A stretch of DNA of 64,000 nt from Alphaproteobacteria bacterium (GCA_017308235.1 JAFKFL010000029.1:1-64000), one strand, 5' to 3'; positions 51,607-60,468 are shown, counted from the first letter of the stretch. The notes: a model not told the origin generated them from the letters alone. Program-made: numbers and translations.

Positions 51607-53151
51607 ATGTCGGCGTTCATTCAGTCGAATAAGGCTGCTGCCGAGGGCCCATCTCTCATCGGCCGCCGCCGATTGCTGCCGCGCTTGCGGAGCCATGGCG
51701 GTGCGCTCTGGCGCCGCTGGCGATACCCCTTTACCCGGCGCACGCCTCTTCTGATCGAGACGGCCTACAATCCGAAGACCTTGGCTGCCGAAAAGGAGAT
51801 CGTCGACAAGCGCCCGCTTTACTGGATCGCCGGCCTCTTGGTGCTGCTGGTCGTGCCGCCGGTCTTTGGCGACAACTCGTTTCTTTCCGCCGCGACGGTT
51901 TTTGCGATCTATGCCGCCATCAACATCGTCTGGATGCTGATGATCGGCACGGCCGGCATCTTCTCGCTGGCCACTCTGGCCGTGGTCGGTGCCGCCGCCT
52001 ACACCGTCTCCTATATCTCGATCCATACCGGCTTGCCGTGGTGGGGCATGATCGCCGTGAGCCCGCTGGTCGGGCTGCTGTTCGGCGTTCTGATCGCCAT
52101 TCCGGCAATTCGCTTGGAAGGCTTCTATTACGCGCTCCTGACGGTCGGCATTGCGGATCTCTGCCGGGAATTCGTGCTGCAGACGCAGGCGCTCGGGGCG
52201 GCGAGCTACGGGCTCTATGGCGCCGACACCTATGTACCTAAAGGCATCTCCGAACGCGGTGGCCTGTTGCTGAGTTTCTATGCCGCTTTCGTCGTCATGC
52301 TGGCCGCGCTGGCGCTCTATCGCATGGTCAACGGCCAGCGGCTCGGTTTGCTGCTGCGGACCGCGCCCGAAGGGCAGGAAGCTTTCGCCGCCGCGCTCGG
52401 CATCAATTATCGCGCCGCGCGCATCCAGGTGTTCCTGATCTCCTCGGCGGCCCTAGGTGCCATCGGCGGTTTCTACGCGACTTACTTCAAGGGTGCCTCG
52501 CCGGCGCTCTTTACGATGGACAGCCTGTTGCTGCTGCTGGCGATGATCGTCATCGGCGGCATCGGCACCGCCGAGGGCGCGGTCGTCGGCACGCTCATCG
52601 TGGTGCTATTCGACCGGGTCTTCATCGGCCTCGGCCCGGTCCGTCTGATCATCATCGCGATGATCATGTTCGGCACGGTGCTGTTCCTGCGCCGTGGATT
52701 GTTCGGCATCGCGCCGCAGTTCCGCGCCTGGCGCGACAAGCGGAGAAGCGAGCGCCGTGCGCTTCGGACCGGAGAAGGAGACGACATCATGCCCGAGGAC
52801 GCCACCCAGATTGCCGACAAGCAGGCGATCTACACCCAGCGCTTCGACAAGCAGCTTCGCGAAGAGCTGAAGAAGCTGGTGACCGACGAACTGATCGCCG
52901 AACATCGTCGCACCGACGGTGGCCGGCGCAGCGACGCGCTGGAGCGCATCCTGACCTTTTTCCGGCGCGCCGAAGTGGCCGGCAAGTACGCCATCCTGGC
53001 CGAGAAGCCGTTTGCCGCCTATCGCATCGTGGCGCTCTCCGGCAAGCGCGGCATGCCGCCGAGGCTCGTCGACGACCAGGTCTTTGCAACGCAGGAGGAG
53101 GCCCAGCATGGGGTGTTCCTCAAGCGGATCCGCGATCTCTTGGATTCCTGA
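51607..53151 (+). CDS. ABC permease (LivM type) fused in frame to a dimethylformamidase small-subunit domain
   Basis: 514 residues, about 150-180 longer than ordinary LivM. A cytoplasmic N-terminal extension (1-70) precedes LivM helices (about 75-370, with GTAGIFSLATLAVVGAAAY, RLEGFYYALLTVGIADL and LLAMIVIGGIGTAEGAVVGTL). After a basic linker, residues 395-514 (RVKLDE-like opening, then FFRRAEVAGKYAILAEKPFAAYRI, VFATQEEAQHGVFLKRIRDL) resemble the light subunit of N,N-dimethylformamidase. There is no stop between the parts. An AAGGAG/ATG pair at 52775-52791 could also start the domain alone. Next gene is the large subunit. Confidence 0.8.
   Translation: MSAFIQSNKAAAEGPSLIGRRRLLPRLRSHGGALWRRWRYPFTRRTPLLIETAYNPKTLAAEKEIVDKRPLYWIAGLLVLLVVPPVFGDNSFLSAATVFAIYAAINIVWMLMIGTAGIFSLATLAVVGAAAYTVSYISIHTGLPWWGMIAVSPLVGLLFGVLIAIPAIRLEGFYYALLTVGIADLCREFVLQTQALGAASYGLYGADTYVPKGISERGGLLLSFYAAFVVMLAALALYRMVNGQRLGLLLRTAPEGQEAFAAALGINYRAARIQVFLISSAALGAIGGFYATYFKGASPALFTMDSLLLLLAMIVIGGIGTAEGAVVGTLIVVLFDRVFIGLGPVRLIIIAMIMFGTVLFLRRGLFGIAPQFRAWRDKRRSERRALRTGEGDDIMPEDATQIADKQAIYTQRFDKQLREELKKLVTDELIAEHRRTDGGRRSDALERILTFFRRAEVAGKYAILAEKPFAAYRIVALSGKRGMPPRLVDDQVFATQEEAQHGVFLKRIRDLLDS
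52789..53151 (+). CDS. Putative free dimethylformamidase small subunit from an internal start
   Basis: 120 residues (MPEDATQIADKQAIYTQRFD...), same frame as the fused permease. AAGGAG (52775-52780) lies eight bases before ATG 52789, an ideal Shine-Dalgarno spacing, so ribosomes may start here and make the domain as a separate chain. The Paracoccus light subunit is 132 residues by recall, matching in length. The family resemblance (AAGKY, KPxxxYRI, EEAQHxVFLKRI) is from memory. If used, one stretch would yield a tethered and a free form. Confidence 0.5.
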   Translation: MPEDATQIADKQAIYTQRFDKQLREELKKLVTDELIAEHRRTDGGRRSDALERILTFFRRAEVAGKYAILAEKPFAAYRIVALSGKRGMPPRLVDDQVFATQEEAQHGVFLKRIRDLLDS

Positions 53152-53179
53152 AGAACAGTCAGTACGGGGGAAACAGGCG

Positions 53180-55486
53180 ATGGCGAAGATCCGCATCTCG
53201 GCCTACACGGACAAGATCTCCGTCAAGGCGGGGGATACGCTGAGCGTGATGGCGAGCGCCGAGGGGACGGACAGCGTGCATGCCGCTTTGGTCCGGCTGA
53301 TCCATGGCGATGAGCATCCTGACGGACCAGGCTTCATCGAAGAGAAAGTGGCTTCGCCAGTCGAGCGCGACTGGCCGGTCCGCAAGCAGTATGTCCAGAA
53401 GGGCAACTTCCTGCGGGTGGCGGATCCCAAGGGCCAGCTGGCCGTGGCGGGCGCCGTCACGCTGCATGCCTATATTTTCCCGACGATGCCGAACGACGGT
53501 CGTCAGGCGATCCTGGGGCGTTGGTCGGTCGATGGCACGCGCGGCTGCGCGCTGGGCATCGGTGCTTCCGGGCGTCTGGAATTCTGGGTGGGCGATGGAA
53601 CGGCCGCCGATTCGGTGACGGCTGAAGTGCCCCTGATCGCCCGCGTCTGGTACTTCGTGGCGGCAAGCTTCGATCCGGCGACACGTACGGCCACGATCTA
53701 TCAGGAGCCGGTGATCAACCGCTACAACAGCCTGCTCTCCAAGATCGTCCCGTACGATTATCGCTCGCATGTGAGTCAGGTCCTCAGAGTGCGTCCGGCG
53801 CACGGCCCCGACACTCCGTTCCTGATTGGCGGCGCGAGCGACCACAATCCGTCGCGCGGCGGCTTCGTGAGTGCCCTCTACAGCGGCAAGATCGACCGTT
53901 GCGGTGTCCAGGCAGCCGTTCTCGACCGGGCGGCGCTTGACGCGATCCGCAACGGCGTACGTCCGCCGGAAGCAGGATTTTTAGCCTACTGGGACACGAC
54001 CGAAGGCTACACCGACCGCGGCATCGGCGACGAGGTGCGCGACACAGGCCCGCACGCGCTCCACGCGGTTGGCATCAACCGGCCGGTACGATGCCAGACC
54101 GGTTGGAACTGGGCCGGGCGCAACGACTGTTTCCGGCTGGCGCCGAAGGAGTTCGGTGGCATCGAGTTCCACAACGATGCGCTGACCGACTGTCACTGGC
54201 AGCCGACGCTCACCCTGGACATCCCTGCCGACCTGAAGAGCGGCGTCTATGCCGTCAAGCTGACCGCCGGAGACGGACAGAGCGCGGCCGAGGAGTACAC
54301 GACGTTCTTCGTGCGGGCGGCGACGCCTCGCGCGCCGATATGCCTCCTGATGCCGACGGCAAGCTATCTCGCCTACGCCAACTTCCAGGGCGCGTTCGAT
54401 GGCGCCTTCCTGCAGTCGATCACCGCCGTGACGCCGGTCTTCGCGGAGGTCGACATCGAGGTCTACAAGAACGACGTCGAGTTCGGACTGTCGACCTACG
54501 ACACTCACAATGACGGCAGCGGCGTGTGCCACAGCTCCTATCACCGCCCGCTCTTCAACATGCGGCCGAAGTATCGATTCACCGGCGTGGGCGGCGTGTG
54601 GCAGTTCCCGGCCGACCTGTCGATCGTCGCCTGGCTCGAGCATATGAAATACGACTACGAGATCCTCACCGACGAGGATCTCCATCGCGATGGCGTCGCC
54701 GCGCTCAAGCCATACAGCATGGTGCTGAATGCGACGCACTGCGAATACTACTCCGAGCCGATGATGGACGCGACCGAGGACTATCTCGCCGGCGGCGGCC
54801 GTCTGCTCTATCTCTCGGGCAACGGCTACTACTGGGTGGTGGGCTTCCGTCCGGACGAGCCGTGGGTCATGGAAGTGCGCAAGCTCGAGGCCGGATCGCG
54901 CGCCTGGCAGGCTCGGGCCGGCGAGCACTATCTTGCCTCAACGGGTGAGCGCAGTGGCCTCTGGCGACATCGCAACCGCGCGCCGCAGAAGCTGGTCGGC
55001 ACGGGTTTCTCGTCCGAGGGCATGGATGGCTCGGTGCCTTATCGACGCATGCCCGACGGCTATCATCGCTCCGTGTCCTGGATCTTCGCCGGCGTCGAAG
55101 GCGAGGTCTTCGGTGACTTCGGCCTCGCCGGCGGCGGCGCTGCCGGCATCGAGATCGACCGTTACGACCTCGCCCAGGGGACGCCGCCACATGCCCGCAT
55201 CCTGGCGTCCTCGGAGCCCTTCACGGACAACTATCCGCTGGTGCAGGAGGACATCATGTTCATGACCCCGGGACTGGGTGGCACGCAGCACCCCTGGGTG
55301 CGCGCCGACATGACCTACTTCACGACGCCGGAGCACGGCGCCGTTTTCTCGGCCAGTTCGATCGCCTGGGGCAGCGCGCTGCCCTGTCACAAGTTCGACA
55401 ATTCCGTGTCACGGATCATGAAGAACGTCGTCGACGCCTTCCTGAAACCCGGTCTGCTGCCGGGCAGCGAGTTCGACGCCAAATAG
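53180..55486 (+). CDS. N,N-dimethylformamidase large-subunit-like iron amidohydrolase
   Basis: 768 residues, close to the 762 of the Paracoccus heavy subunit by recall. A LamG/concanavalin-like domain (about 70-260) is followed by the catalytic domain. Iron ligands reported for that enzyme are two Tyr and one Glu; Tyr399 (SYLAYAN), Tyr440 (LSTYDTHNDG) and Glu522 (THCEYYSEP, H520 beside it) occupy matching places. It hydrolyses the C-N bond of formamides with the light subunit; actual substrate here is unknown. The ATG at 53180 lies 28 bases after the permease-fusion stop. Confidence 0.8.
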   Translation: MAKIRISAYTDKISVKAGDTLSVMASAEGTDSVHAALVRLIHGDEHPDGPGFIEEKVASPVERDWPVRKQYVQKGNFLRVADPKGQLAVAGAVTLHAYIFPTMPNDGRQAILGRWSVDGTRGCALGIGASGRLEFWVGDGTAADSVTAEVPLIARVWYFVAASFDPATRTATIYQEPVINRYNSLLSKIVPYDYRSHVSQVLRVRPAHGPDTPFLIGGASDHNPSRGGFVSALYSGKIDRCGVQAAVLDRAALDAIRNGVRPPEAGFLAYWDTTEGYTDRGIGDEVRDTGPHALHAVGINRPVRCQTGWNWAGRNDCFRLAPKEFGGIEFHNDALTDCHWQPTLTLDIPADLKSGVYAVKLTAGDGQSAAEEYTTFFVRAATPRAPICLLMPTASYLAYANFQGAFDGAFLQSITAVTPVFAEVDIEVYKNDVEFGLSTYDTHNDGSGVCHSSYHRPLFNMRPKYRFTGVGGVWQFPADLSIVAWLEHMKYDYEILTDEDLHRDGVAALKPYSMVLNATHCEYYSEPMMDATEDYLAGGGRLLYLSGNGYYWVVGFRPDEPWVMEVRKLEAGSRAWQARAGEHYLASTGERSGLWRHRNRAPQKLVGTGFSSEGMDGSVPYRRMPDGYHRSVSWIFAGVEGEVFGDFGLAGGGAAGIEIDRYDLAQGTPPHARILASSEPFTDNYPLVQEDIMFMTPGLGGTQHPWVRADMTYFTTPEHGAVFSASSIAWGSALPCHKFDNSVSRIMKNVVDAFLKPGLLPGSEFDAK

Positions 55487-55547
55487 GGCGGCCAAATAAG
55501 GGGAGATTGATCGGTCGGCCTGCCGGCGCTAACGGAGAAGGCGTCGC

Positions 55548-56468
55548 ATGTTTACGCTGGCGCATCTCTCCGATCCGCACCTGCCGATGCCGCCGGCGCG
55601 CCCGGCGCAGCTCCTGAACAAGCGCGCGACCGGTTACTACAACTGGTGGCGCCATCGGGTGCATCTGCATGTGCCTGAAGCGCTGGCCGGCATCGTTGCC
55701 GACATCAGGGCGCAAGAGCCCGACCATATCGCGCTCACCGGCGACCTTGTGAACGTGGCGCTGCCACAGGAATTCCGCCGCGCTGCCGAGTGGCTGCGGG
55801 ACTTCGACCGACCCGAGCGCCTGACCGTCATCCCCGGCAATCACGATGCCTATGTTTCGGTGCCGTGGCAGGAGGGTGTGGGTCTCTGGGGCGCCTATAT
55901 GGCGGGCGACGGCCAGCCGCCGGCGGAAAGTGCCAGCGTCTTCCCGACGCTGCGCCGGCGGGGGCCGGTGGCGCTGATCGGGCTTTCGACCGGCGTTCCC
56001 AAGCCACCTTTCCTGGCGACCGGCGATCTTGGGGCTGCACAGATCGTGCAAGCGGAGCGCCTGCTGGCCGAGACGGCCGGTGAGGGTCTTTGCCGTGTCG
56101 TGCTGATGCACCATCCACCGCTTCTCGATCAGTCGCGCTGGAAGCATCTCACTGATGCTGCGGCATTCCAGGCCATGATCCGCCGTGTCGGCTGCGAAGC
56201 GATCCTCCACGGCCACAATCATCGCAGCGAAATCGCCCGTATTGCCGGTCCAGACGGGCCCGTGCCGGTGCTCGGTGTGGCGTCGGCGTCAGCGGCGCCC
56301 GACAGCAAATATGGACGCGCGCGCTATCATCTGCTCCACATCGATCGCGATCGCAGCGGCTGGCGCCTCGAGGTGGAGATCCGGGCGCTCGCGGCGGACG
56401 GCCGCGGCTGCGAGCCCGATGGCAGGCTGATCTTCCACAGTTTGGCCGATGCAGCCATGGTAGGTTGA
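55548..56468 (+). CDS. Calcineurin-like metallophosphoesterase
   Basis: 306 residues. Binuclear metal motifs in order: LSDPHL (D9, H11), TGDLVN, GNHDAY, LMHHPP and HGHNH. Family members are cyclic-nucleotide phosphodiesterases or lipid/diphosphate hydrolases. It lies 61 bases after the amide hydrolase and seven before the GNAT gene, so it may belong to the lipid genes downstream rather than to the ABC operon. Cytoplasmic, no signal peptide. Confidence 0.9.
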   Translation: MFTLAHLSDPHLPMPPARPAQLLNKRATGYYNWWRHRVHLHVPEALAGIVADIRAQEPDHIALTGDLVNVALPQEFRRAAEWLRDFDRPERLTVIPGNHDAYVSVPWQEGVGLWGAYMAGDGQPPAESASVFPTLRRRGPVALIGLSTGVPKPPFLATGDLGAAQIVQAERLLAETAGEGLCRVVLMHHPPLLDQSRWKHLTDAAAFQAMIRRVGCEAILHGHNHRSEIARIAGPDGPVPVLGVASASAAPDSKYGRARYHLLHIDRDRSGWRLEVEIRALAADGRGCEPDGRLIFHSLADAAMVG

Positions 56469-56475
56469 GAGGATC

Positions 56476-57624
56476 ATGGCTTCTTCCGATATCGTCGTCT
56501 CGCCGGTCGTCTCGAAGGCCGATCTCAAGGCCTTCATCGACCTGCCCAAGCGTCTCTATGCCGGGCACAAGGGCTATACGCCCCATCTAAACAGCGAACG
56601 GCAGGAAGCTTTCTCGCCGGAAAAGAATCCGCTGTTCAAGCATGTCGACGTGCAGTTCTTCTTGGCGCGGCGCAATGGCCGGGTTGTAGGACGGACCGCC
56701 GCTCAGCTCGACAACGTCTATCTCGAGCGCTACGCCGACAGCACCGGCAATTTCGGTTGCCTGGCGGCGGAGGACGATCCGGCGATTTTCTCCGCGCTTT
56801 TGGGCGCGGCCGAGGGCTGGCTGCGCGGCAAGGGCATGAAGCGCGTGACAGGTCCCTTCAGCCTGTCGACCAATGAAGAGGTGGGGCTTCAGGTCTGGGG
56901 CTTCGATAGCCGGCCGATGCTGCTGGTGCCCTACGATCCGCCCTACGCCGGGCCGCGGGTCGAGGCGTGCGGCTATGCCAAGCTCAAGGACGTCTTCTCT
57001 TACGATTATGACGTCCAGAATGCGCCAGAAACGATCGGCAAGAAGCTGATGGCGCGGGCCGGCATGGCTGGCCGGGTCAAGGTCCGCACCGCCAACATGA
57101 AGATGTTCGACGCCGAGGTGCGGACCGTCGTGAACATCTACAACGATGCCTGGAGCGACAATTGGGGTTTCGTTCCCTTTACCCAGGCTGAAATCGAGAA
57201 TGCCGCCAAGGCATTTGGTCCGGTCGTCATTCCCGACCTCTGCGTCTTTGTCGAGGTCGATGACGAGGCGGTGGCGTTCATCATCGCGCTAACCAACATC
57301 AATGAGGCCATCGCCGATTTCAACGGCCGCCTCGATCCGATCAACCTCGCCAAGCTCCTGTGGCGGCTCAAGATCGTGGGCGTCGGCAGCACCCGCGTGC
57401 CCCTGATGGGCGTGCGCAAGAAATATCGCAATCATCCGCTGATGGGGGCGGGGCTCGCCATGATGGCGATCGACACGCTGCGCGAGAACGGCAAGCGGCT
57501 GGGCAAGACCTCGGCCGAGCTGGGCTGGATCCTCGAGGACAACAAGGCGACCAACAACATCATCCGCACCGTGGGCGGGGTGCACTACAAGACGCATCGT
57601 ATCTACGAGAAAGCGCTGGCGTGA
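56476..57624 (+). CDS. GNAT-fold protein, candidate bacterial ceramide synthase
   Basis: 382 residues. Members have been annotated as dATP pyrophosphohydrolase, but the C-terminal half shows a GNAT-like beta-alpha pattern (GVRKKYRNHPLMGAGLAMMAIDTLRENGKRLG, WILEDNKATNNIIRTVGG). I recall that the bacterial ceramide synthase of Caulobacter, which N-acylates sphingoid bases, is a GNAT-family protein encoded a few genes from spt. A sphingolipid locus ten kb away makes that role plausible. Seven bases after the metallophosphoesterase and 13 before the MFS gene. Confidence 0.55.
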   Translation: MASSDIVVSPVVSKADLKAFIDLPKRLYAGHKGYTPHLNSERQEAFSPEKNPLFKHVDVQFFLARRNGRVVGRTAAQLDNVYLERYADSTGNFGCLAAEDDPAIFSALLGAAEGWLRGKGMKRVTGPFSLSTNEEVGLQVWGFDSRPMLLVPYDPPYAGPRVEACGYAKLKDVFSYDYDVQNAPETIGKKLMARAGMAGRVKVRTANMKMFDAEVRTVVNIYNDAWSDNWGFVPFTQAEIENAAKAFGPVVIPDLCVFVEVDDEAVAFIIALTNINEAIADFNGRLDPINLAKLLWRLKIVGVGSTRVPLMGVRKKYRNHPLMGAGLAMMAIDTLRENGKRLGKTSAELGWILEDNKATNNIIRTVGGVHYKTHRIYEKALA

Positions 57625-57637
57625 CGAAAGCCCCGAC

Positions 57638-58885
57638 GTGACCGGGGCGCCAATCGGTTCCAGGCGACCTGCCTCGGCCTTCGCCCCGCTCGCGAACCGC
57701 GCCTTCCTGGGGCTCTGGACCGCCAACCTCCTGTCCAACGTCGGCGGCTGGATGCAGACCACGGGGGCCGCGTGGGAGATGACCAGCCTCACCCGGGAGC
57801 CGCTTTTCGTGGCGGCGCTGGCGGCCGCCGGCACGTTGCCGATGTTCCTGTTCTGCTTCTTCGCCGGCATCCTGGCCGACCGGTTCGATCGCCGTCGCTA
57901 CATCATGGTCTGCCAGTGGTGGATGATGGGCGTGGCCGCCGTCCTCGCGGTCCTCGCCTTTCTGGGACTGCTCAGCGCCTGGAACCTGCTCGTCCTCAGC
58001 TTCCTGATGGGGCTGGGCAACGCCATGAACGCGCCAGCCTGGCAGGCCGTGGTGCCCGAGATCGTTGCCCCCACCGAGCTGCGGCCTGCGATCGCGCTGA
58101 ACAGCGCGGGCTTCAATCTCGCCCGCACCATCGGCCCGGTGGTCGGCCAGATTCTGCTCGGGCTGGTCGGCGTCTTCCTCCTCTTCTTCATCAATTCCGT
58201 CACCTACATCGGCGTGATCTTCGCCATGCGCACCTGGAAGCGGTCACCGGAAGCACTGGCCGAGCAGCGCCGAGAGGGCTTCGTCGAGGCCGCTCGCACC
58301 GGCCTCGCCTATGTTCGGGACTCGGGCGAGCTCAAGGCGGTGTTCGCGCGTGGACTCTGCTATTTCGTGCCGGGTATCGCGCTCAGCACTCTGTTGCCCG
58401 CGATCGGCCGCTTCTCGCTCGGCCTCGACGAATTCTCCTTCGGCCTCCTTTATGCCGCTTTCGGTGTCGGCGCGGTGTCGGGCGCGCTCTCGATGCCCAC
58501 GATCAATCGTGTGTTGGGCGCGGATCGCGCAAACATCTGGGCGATGGCTCTGCATGCAGCAGCGATGACGGTGGCTGCTCTGGTCATGCGACCGGCCGTC
58601 TTCGCGGTCTGCCTCGCACTCACCGGCGCCTGCTGGATGACGGTGGTCGCCAACAACAGCACCGCCGTGCAGATGATCCTGCCCAATTTCATGCGCGCTC
58701 GCGGCATGGCGGTGAATCAAGTGGTGTTCTTCGGCGCTGTGGTCGCGGGCTCGCTGCTGTGGGGCAAGACCGCGGATCTCTGGGGTGTGCGGACGGCGCT
58801 GATTGTATCAGCTGTATCGCTGGTGCCGCTCACGCTGCTCGCGGCATCGATTCGGTTGCCTCGCACCTCGTCACCGCGGCTCTGA
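57638..58885 (+). CDS. MFS transporter (EntS/MFS_3-like exporter)
   Basis: 415 residues, GTG start, 12 predicted helices. FLGLWTANLLSNVGGWMQTTGAAWEMTSLT, LADRFDRRRYIM (motif A) and SAGFNLARTIGPVVGQILLG are typical of the DHA-type exporter group MFS_3. It could export a lipid precursor or siderophore-like molecule. Its tight spacing to the GNAT gene suggests a shared operon. An alternative frame overlapping in +2 is a shadow. Confidence 0.87.
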   Translation: MTGAPIGSRRPASAFAPLANRAFLGLWTANLLSNVGGWMQTTGAAWEMTSLTREPLFVAALAAAGTLPMFLFCFFAGILADRFDRRRYIMVCQWWMMGVAAVLAVLAFLGLLSAWNLLVLSFLMGLGNAMNAPAWQAVVPEIVAPTELRPAIALNSAGFNLARTIGPVVGQILLGLVGVFLLFFINSVTYIGVIFAMRTWKRSPEALAEQRREGFVEAARTGLAYVRDSGELKAVFARGLCYFVPGIALSTLLPAIGRFSLGLDEFSFGLLYAAFGVGAVSGALSMPTINRVLGADRANIWAMALHAAAMTVAALVMRPAVFAVCLALTGACWMTVVANNSTAVQMILPNFMRARGMAVNQVVFFGAVVAGSLLWGKTADLWGVRTALIVSAVSLVPLTLLAASIRLPRTSSPRL

Positions 58886-58989
58886 ATGGAACTGTCGGCG
58901 CCTCTTGTGTGTTGTTCGAACCACTAGATCGTCAAAAATTTTGCTGACAGGGAAGAATCCGCTTGTAACGGCGCACATTAGTTGTAGAT

Positions 58990-59312
58990 AGCAAACTAAG
59001 ACGCCCACGCACGTGCCGCTGGCCCATAGTGGTTACGCAACGACGGAAAGCGTCCTTTTTGGCAGTGCCGGCTTCGCGCCGGGTCCGGGAAGGAGCTTCT
59101 GATATGGTTGCTTGCTGTGCGGGGCGCGATCCCCGCTATCGTGTCCTTTGCCCGGCGAACCTTGGCCGGGCCAGCTCGTTCGATCTTCCGCTGCGGCGGA
59201 AATCCACTCCGTCGAGTATCGGCTGACGACGCCGCCCCAAGCGGGCGCCGTACGTCACTGCCGTCACTCTCTTCGAACCAGTCCGACATTTTAGACGGGG
59301 AACCCCCCAGCG
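58990..59312 (+). ncRNA. Structured 5' leader of the ornithine decarboxylase gene (speF-like)
   Basis: A 427-base gap precedes the decarboxylase. It contains paired elements GACGC/GCGTC (59000-59004 with 59050-59054, then TTTTT), CCGCT/AGTGG and GCGGGG/CCCCGC (59119-59124 with 59131-59136). Corbino and colleagues described a conserved alphaproteobacterial element, speF, upstream of exactly this gene; the position, length and sequence (CACGCACGTGCCGCTGG) agree with my memory of it. Rfam comparison would settle it. A small ORF lies inside. Confidence 0.65.
59104..59226 (+). CDS. Upstream leader ORF in the decarboxylase leader
   Basis: 40 codons (MVACCAGRDPRYRVLC...), ending 86 bases before the decarboxylase ATG. 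AAGGAG (59090-59095) lies eight bases before the ATG, the best ribosome binding site in the region. The GCGGGG hairpin (59119-59136) falls within its first codons. It could be a polyamine- or ornithine-sensing arrest peptide, by analogy with speFL in enterobacteria, which is unrelated in sequence. Conservation in relatives is not known to me. Confidence 0.45.
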   Translation: MVACCAGRDPRYRVLCPANLGRASSFDLPLRRKSTPSSIG

Positions 59313-60443
59313 ATGACCGAGCGTATTTTCCGTTATCTCCGCGAGCAGCAGCCCGAGACCCCGTGCCTCGTGATCGACCTCGACGTGGTCGAGAACAACT
59401 ACCGCCGCATGCGGGAGCTGCTGCCGGCCGCCCACATCTTCTACGCCGTGAAGGCTAATCCGGCGGCGCAGATCCTGTCGCGCCTCGCAGGCCTGGGCTC
59501 GAAGTTCGACACCGCGTCGCGCGGCGAGATCGAGCTGGTGCAGGCCAGCGGCGTATCGGCGGACCGCATCTCCTTCGGTAACACCATCAAGAAGGAGAAG
59601 GACATCGCCTGGGCCTACGAGCAGGGCGTGCGTCTGTTTGCCTTCGACAGCGAGATGGAGCTGCAGAAGCTGGCTCGCGTGGCGCCGGGCGCCCGCGTGT
59701 TCTGCCGCGTTCTGGTCGATTGCGGCGGCGCCGAGTGGCCGCTCAGCAAGAAGTTCGGCTGTGCGCCGGAGATGGCCAAGGATCTGCTGCGCAAGGCCAA
59801 GGACTGGGGGCTCGATCCCTTCGGCGTGTCCTTTCACGTCGGCAGCCAGCAGACCGACCTCGAGCAGTGGGATCGGGCGCTGGCCCAGGTCTCGCAGATG
59901 TTCTTCGCCCTTGCCGAGGCGGGCGTTGACCTGCGCATGGTCAACCTGGGCGGCGGCTTCCCGGCCCGCTATCGCGCCGAGGTGAGCGCGATCGAGGCCT
60001 ATTGCGAGGCGGTCACCCGCGCGCTGGTGCGTCACTTCGGCAACCGCATGCCCGAGGTGATCATCGAGCCCGGCCGTTCCATGGTGGGCGACGCGGGCGT
60101 GATCCAGAGCGAGGTCGTACTGGTCTCGCGCAAGGCGGCCAACGACCGCAAGCGCTGGGTCTACCTCGACATTGGCAAGTTCTCGGGCCTGGCGGAGACC
60201 ATGGGCGAGAGCATCAAGTACCGCCTGCGCACCGCGCGCGATGGTACGCGCGTGGGGCCGGTGGTGCTGGCCGGACCGACCTGCGATTCGGCCGACATCC
60301 TCTACGAGAAGACGGAGTACAAACTGCCTCTGTCGCTAAAGCCCGGTGACAAGGTCGAGATCCTCTCGACTGGCGCCTACACGACGACCTACTCGTCGGT
60401 CGCCTTCAACGGCTTCGCGCCCCTCAAGGCGGTCTGCATCTAA
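59313..60443 (+). CDS. Ornithine decarboxylase (fold III, PLP)
   Basis: 376 residues, alanine-racemase-type decarboxylase. PLP Lys47 in FYAVKANP, GSKFDTASRGEI, NLGGGFPARY, EPGRSMVG and substrate Cys324 in PTCDSADIL match eukaryote-like fold III ornithine/lysine decarboxylases. It makes putrescine for homospermidine synthase downstream. Control through the leader is expected. Some rhizobial enzymes also use lysine. Confidence 0.93.
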   Translation: MTERIFRYLREQQPETPCLVIDLDVVENNYRRMRELLPAAHIFYAVKANPAAQILSRLAGLGSKFDTASRGEIELVQASGVSADRISFGNTIKKEKDIAWAYEQGVRLFAFDSEMELQKLARVAPGARVFCRVLVDCGGAEWPLSKKFGCAPEMAKDLLRKAKDWGLDPFGVSFHVGSQQTDLEQWDRALAQVSQMFFALAEAGVDLRMVNLGGGFPARYRAEVSAIEAYCEAVTRALVRHFGNRMPEVIIEPGRSMVGDAGVIQSEVVLVSRKAANDRKRWVYLDIGKFSGLAETMGESIKYRLRTARDGTRVGPVVLAGPTCDSADILYEKTEYKLPLSLKPGDKVEILSTGAYTTTYSSVAFNGFAPLKAVCI

Positions 60444-60468
60444 GCCCTCGTTCCCTACTGGAGCGAAC

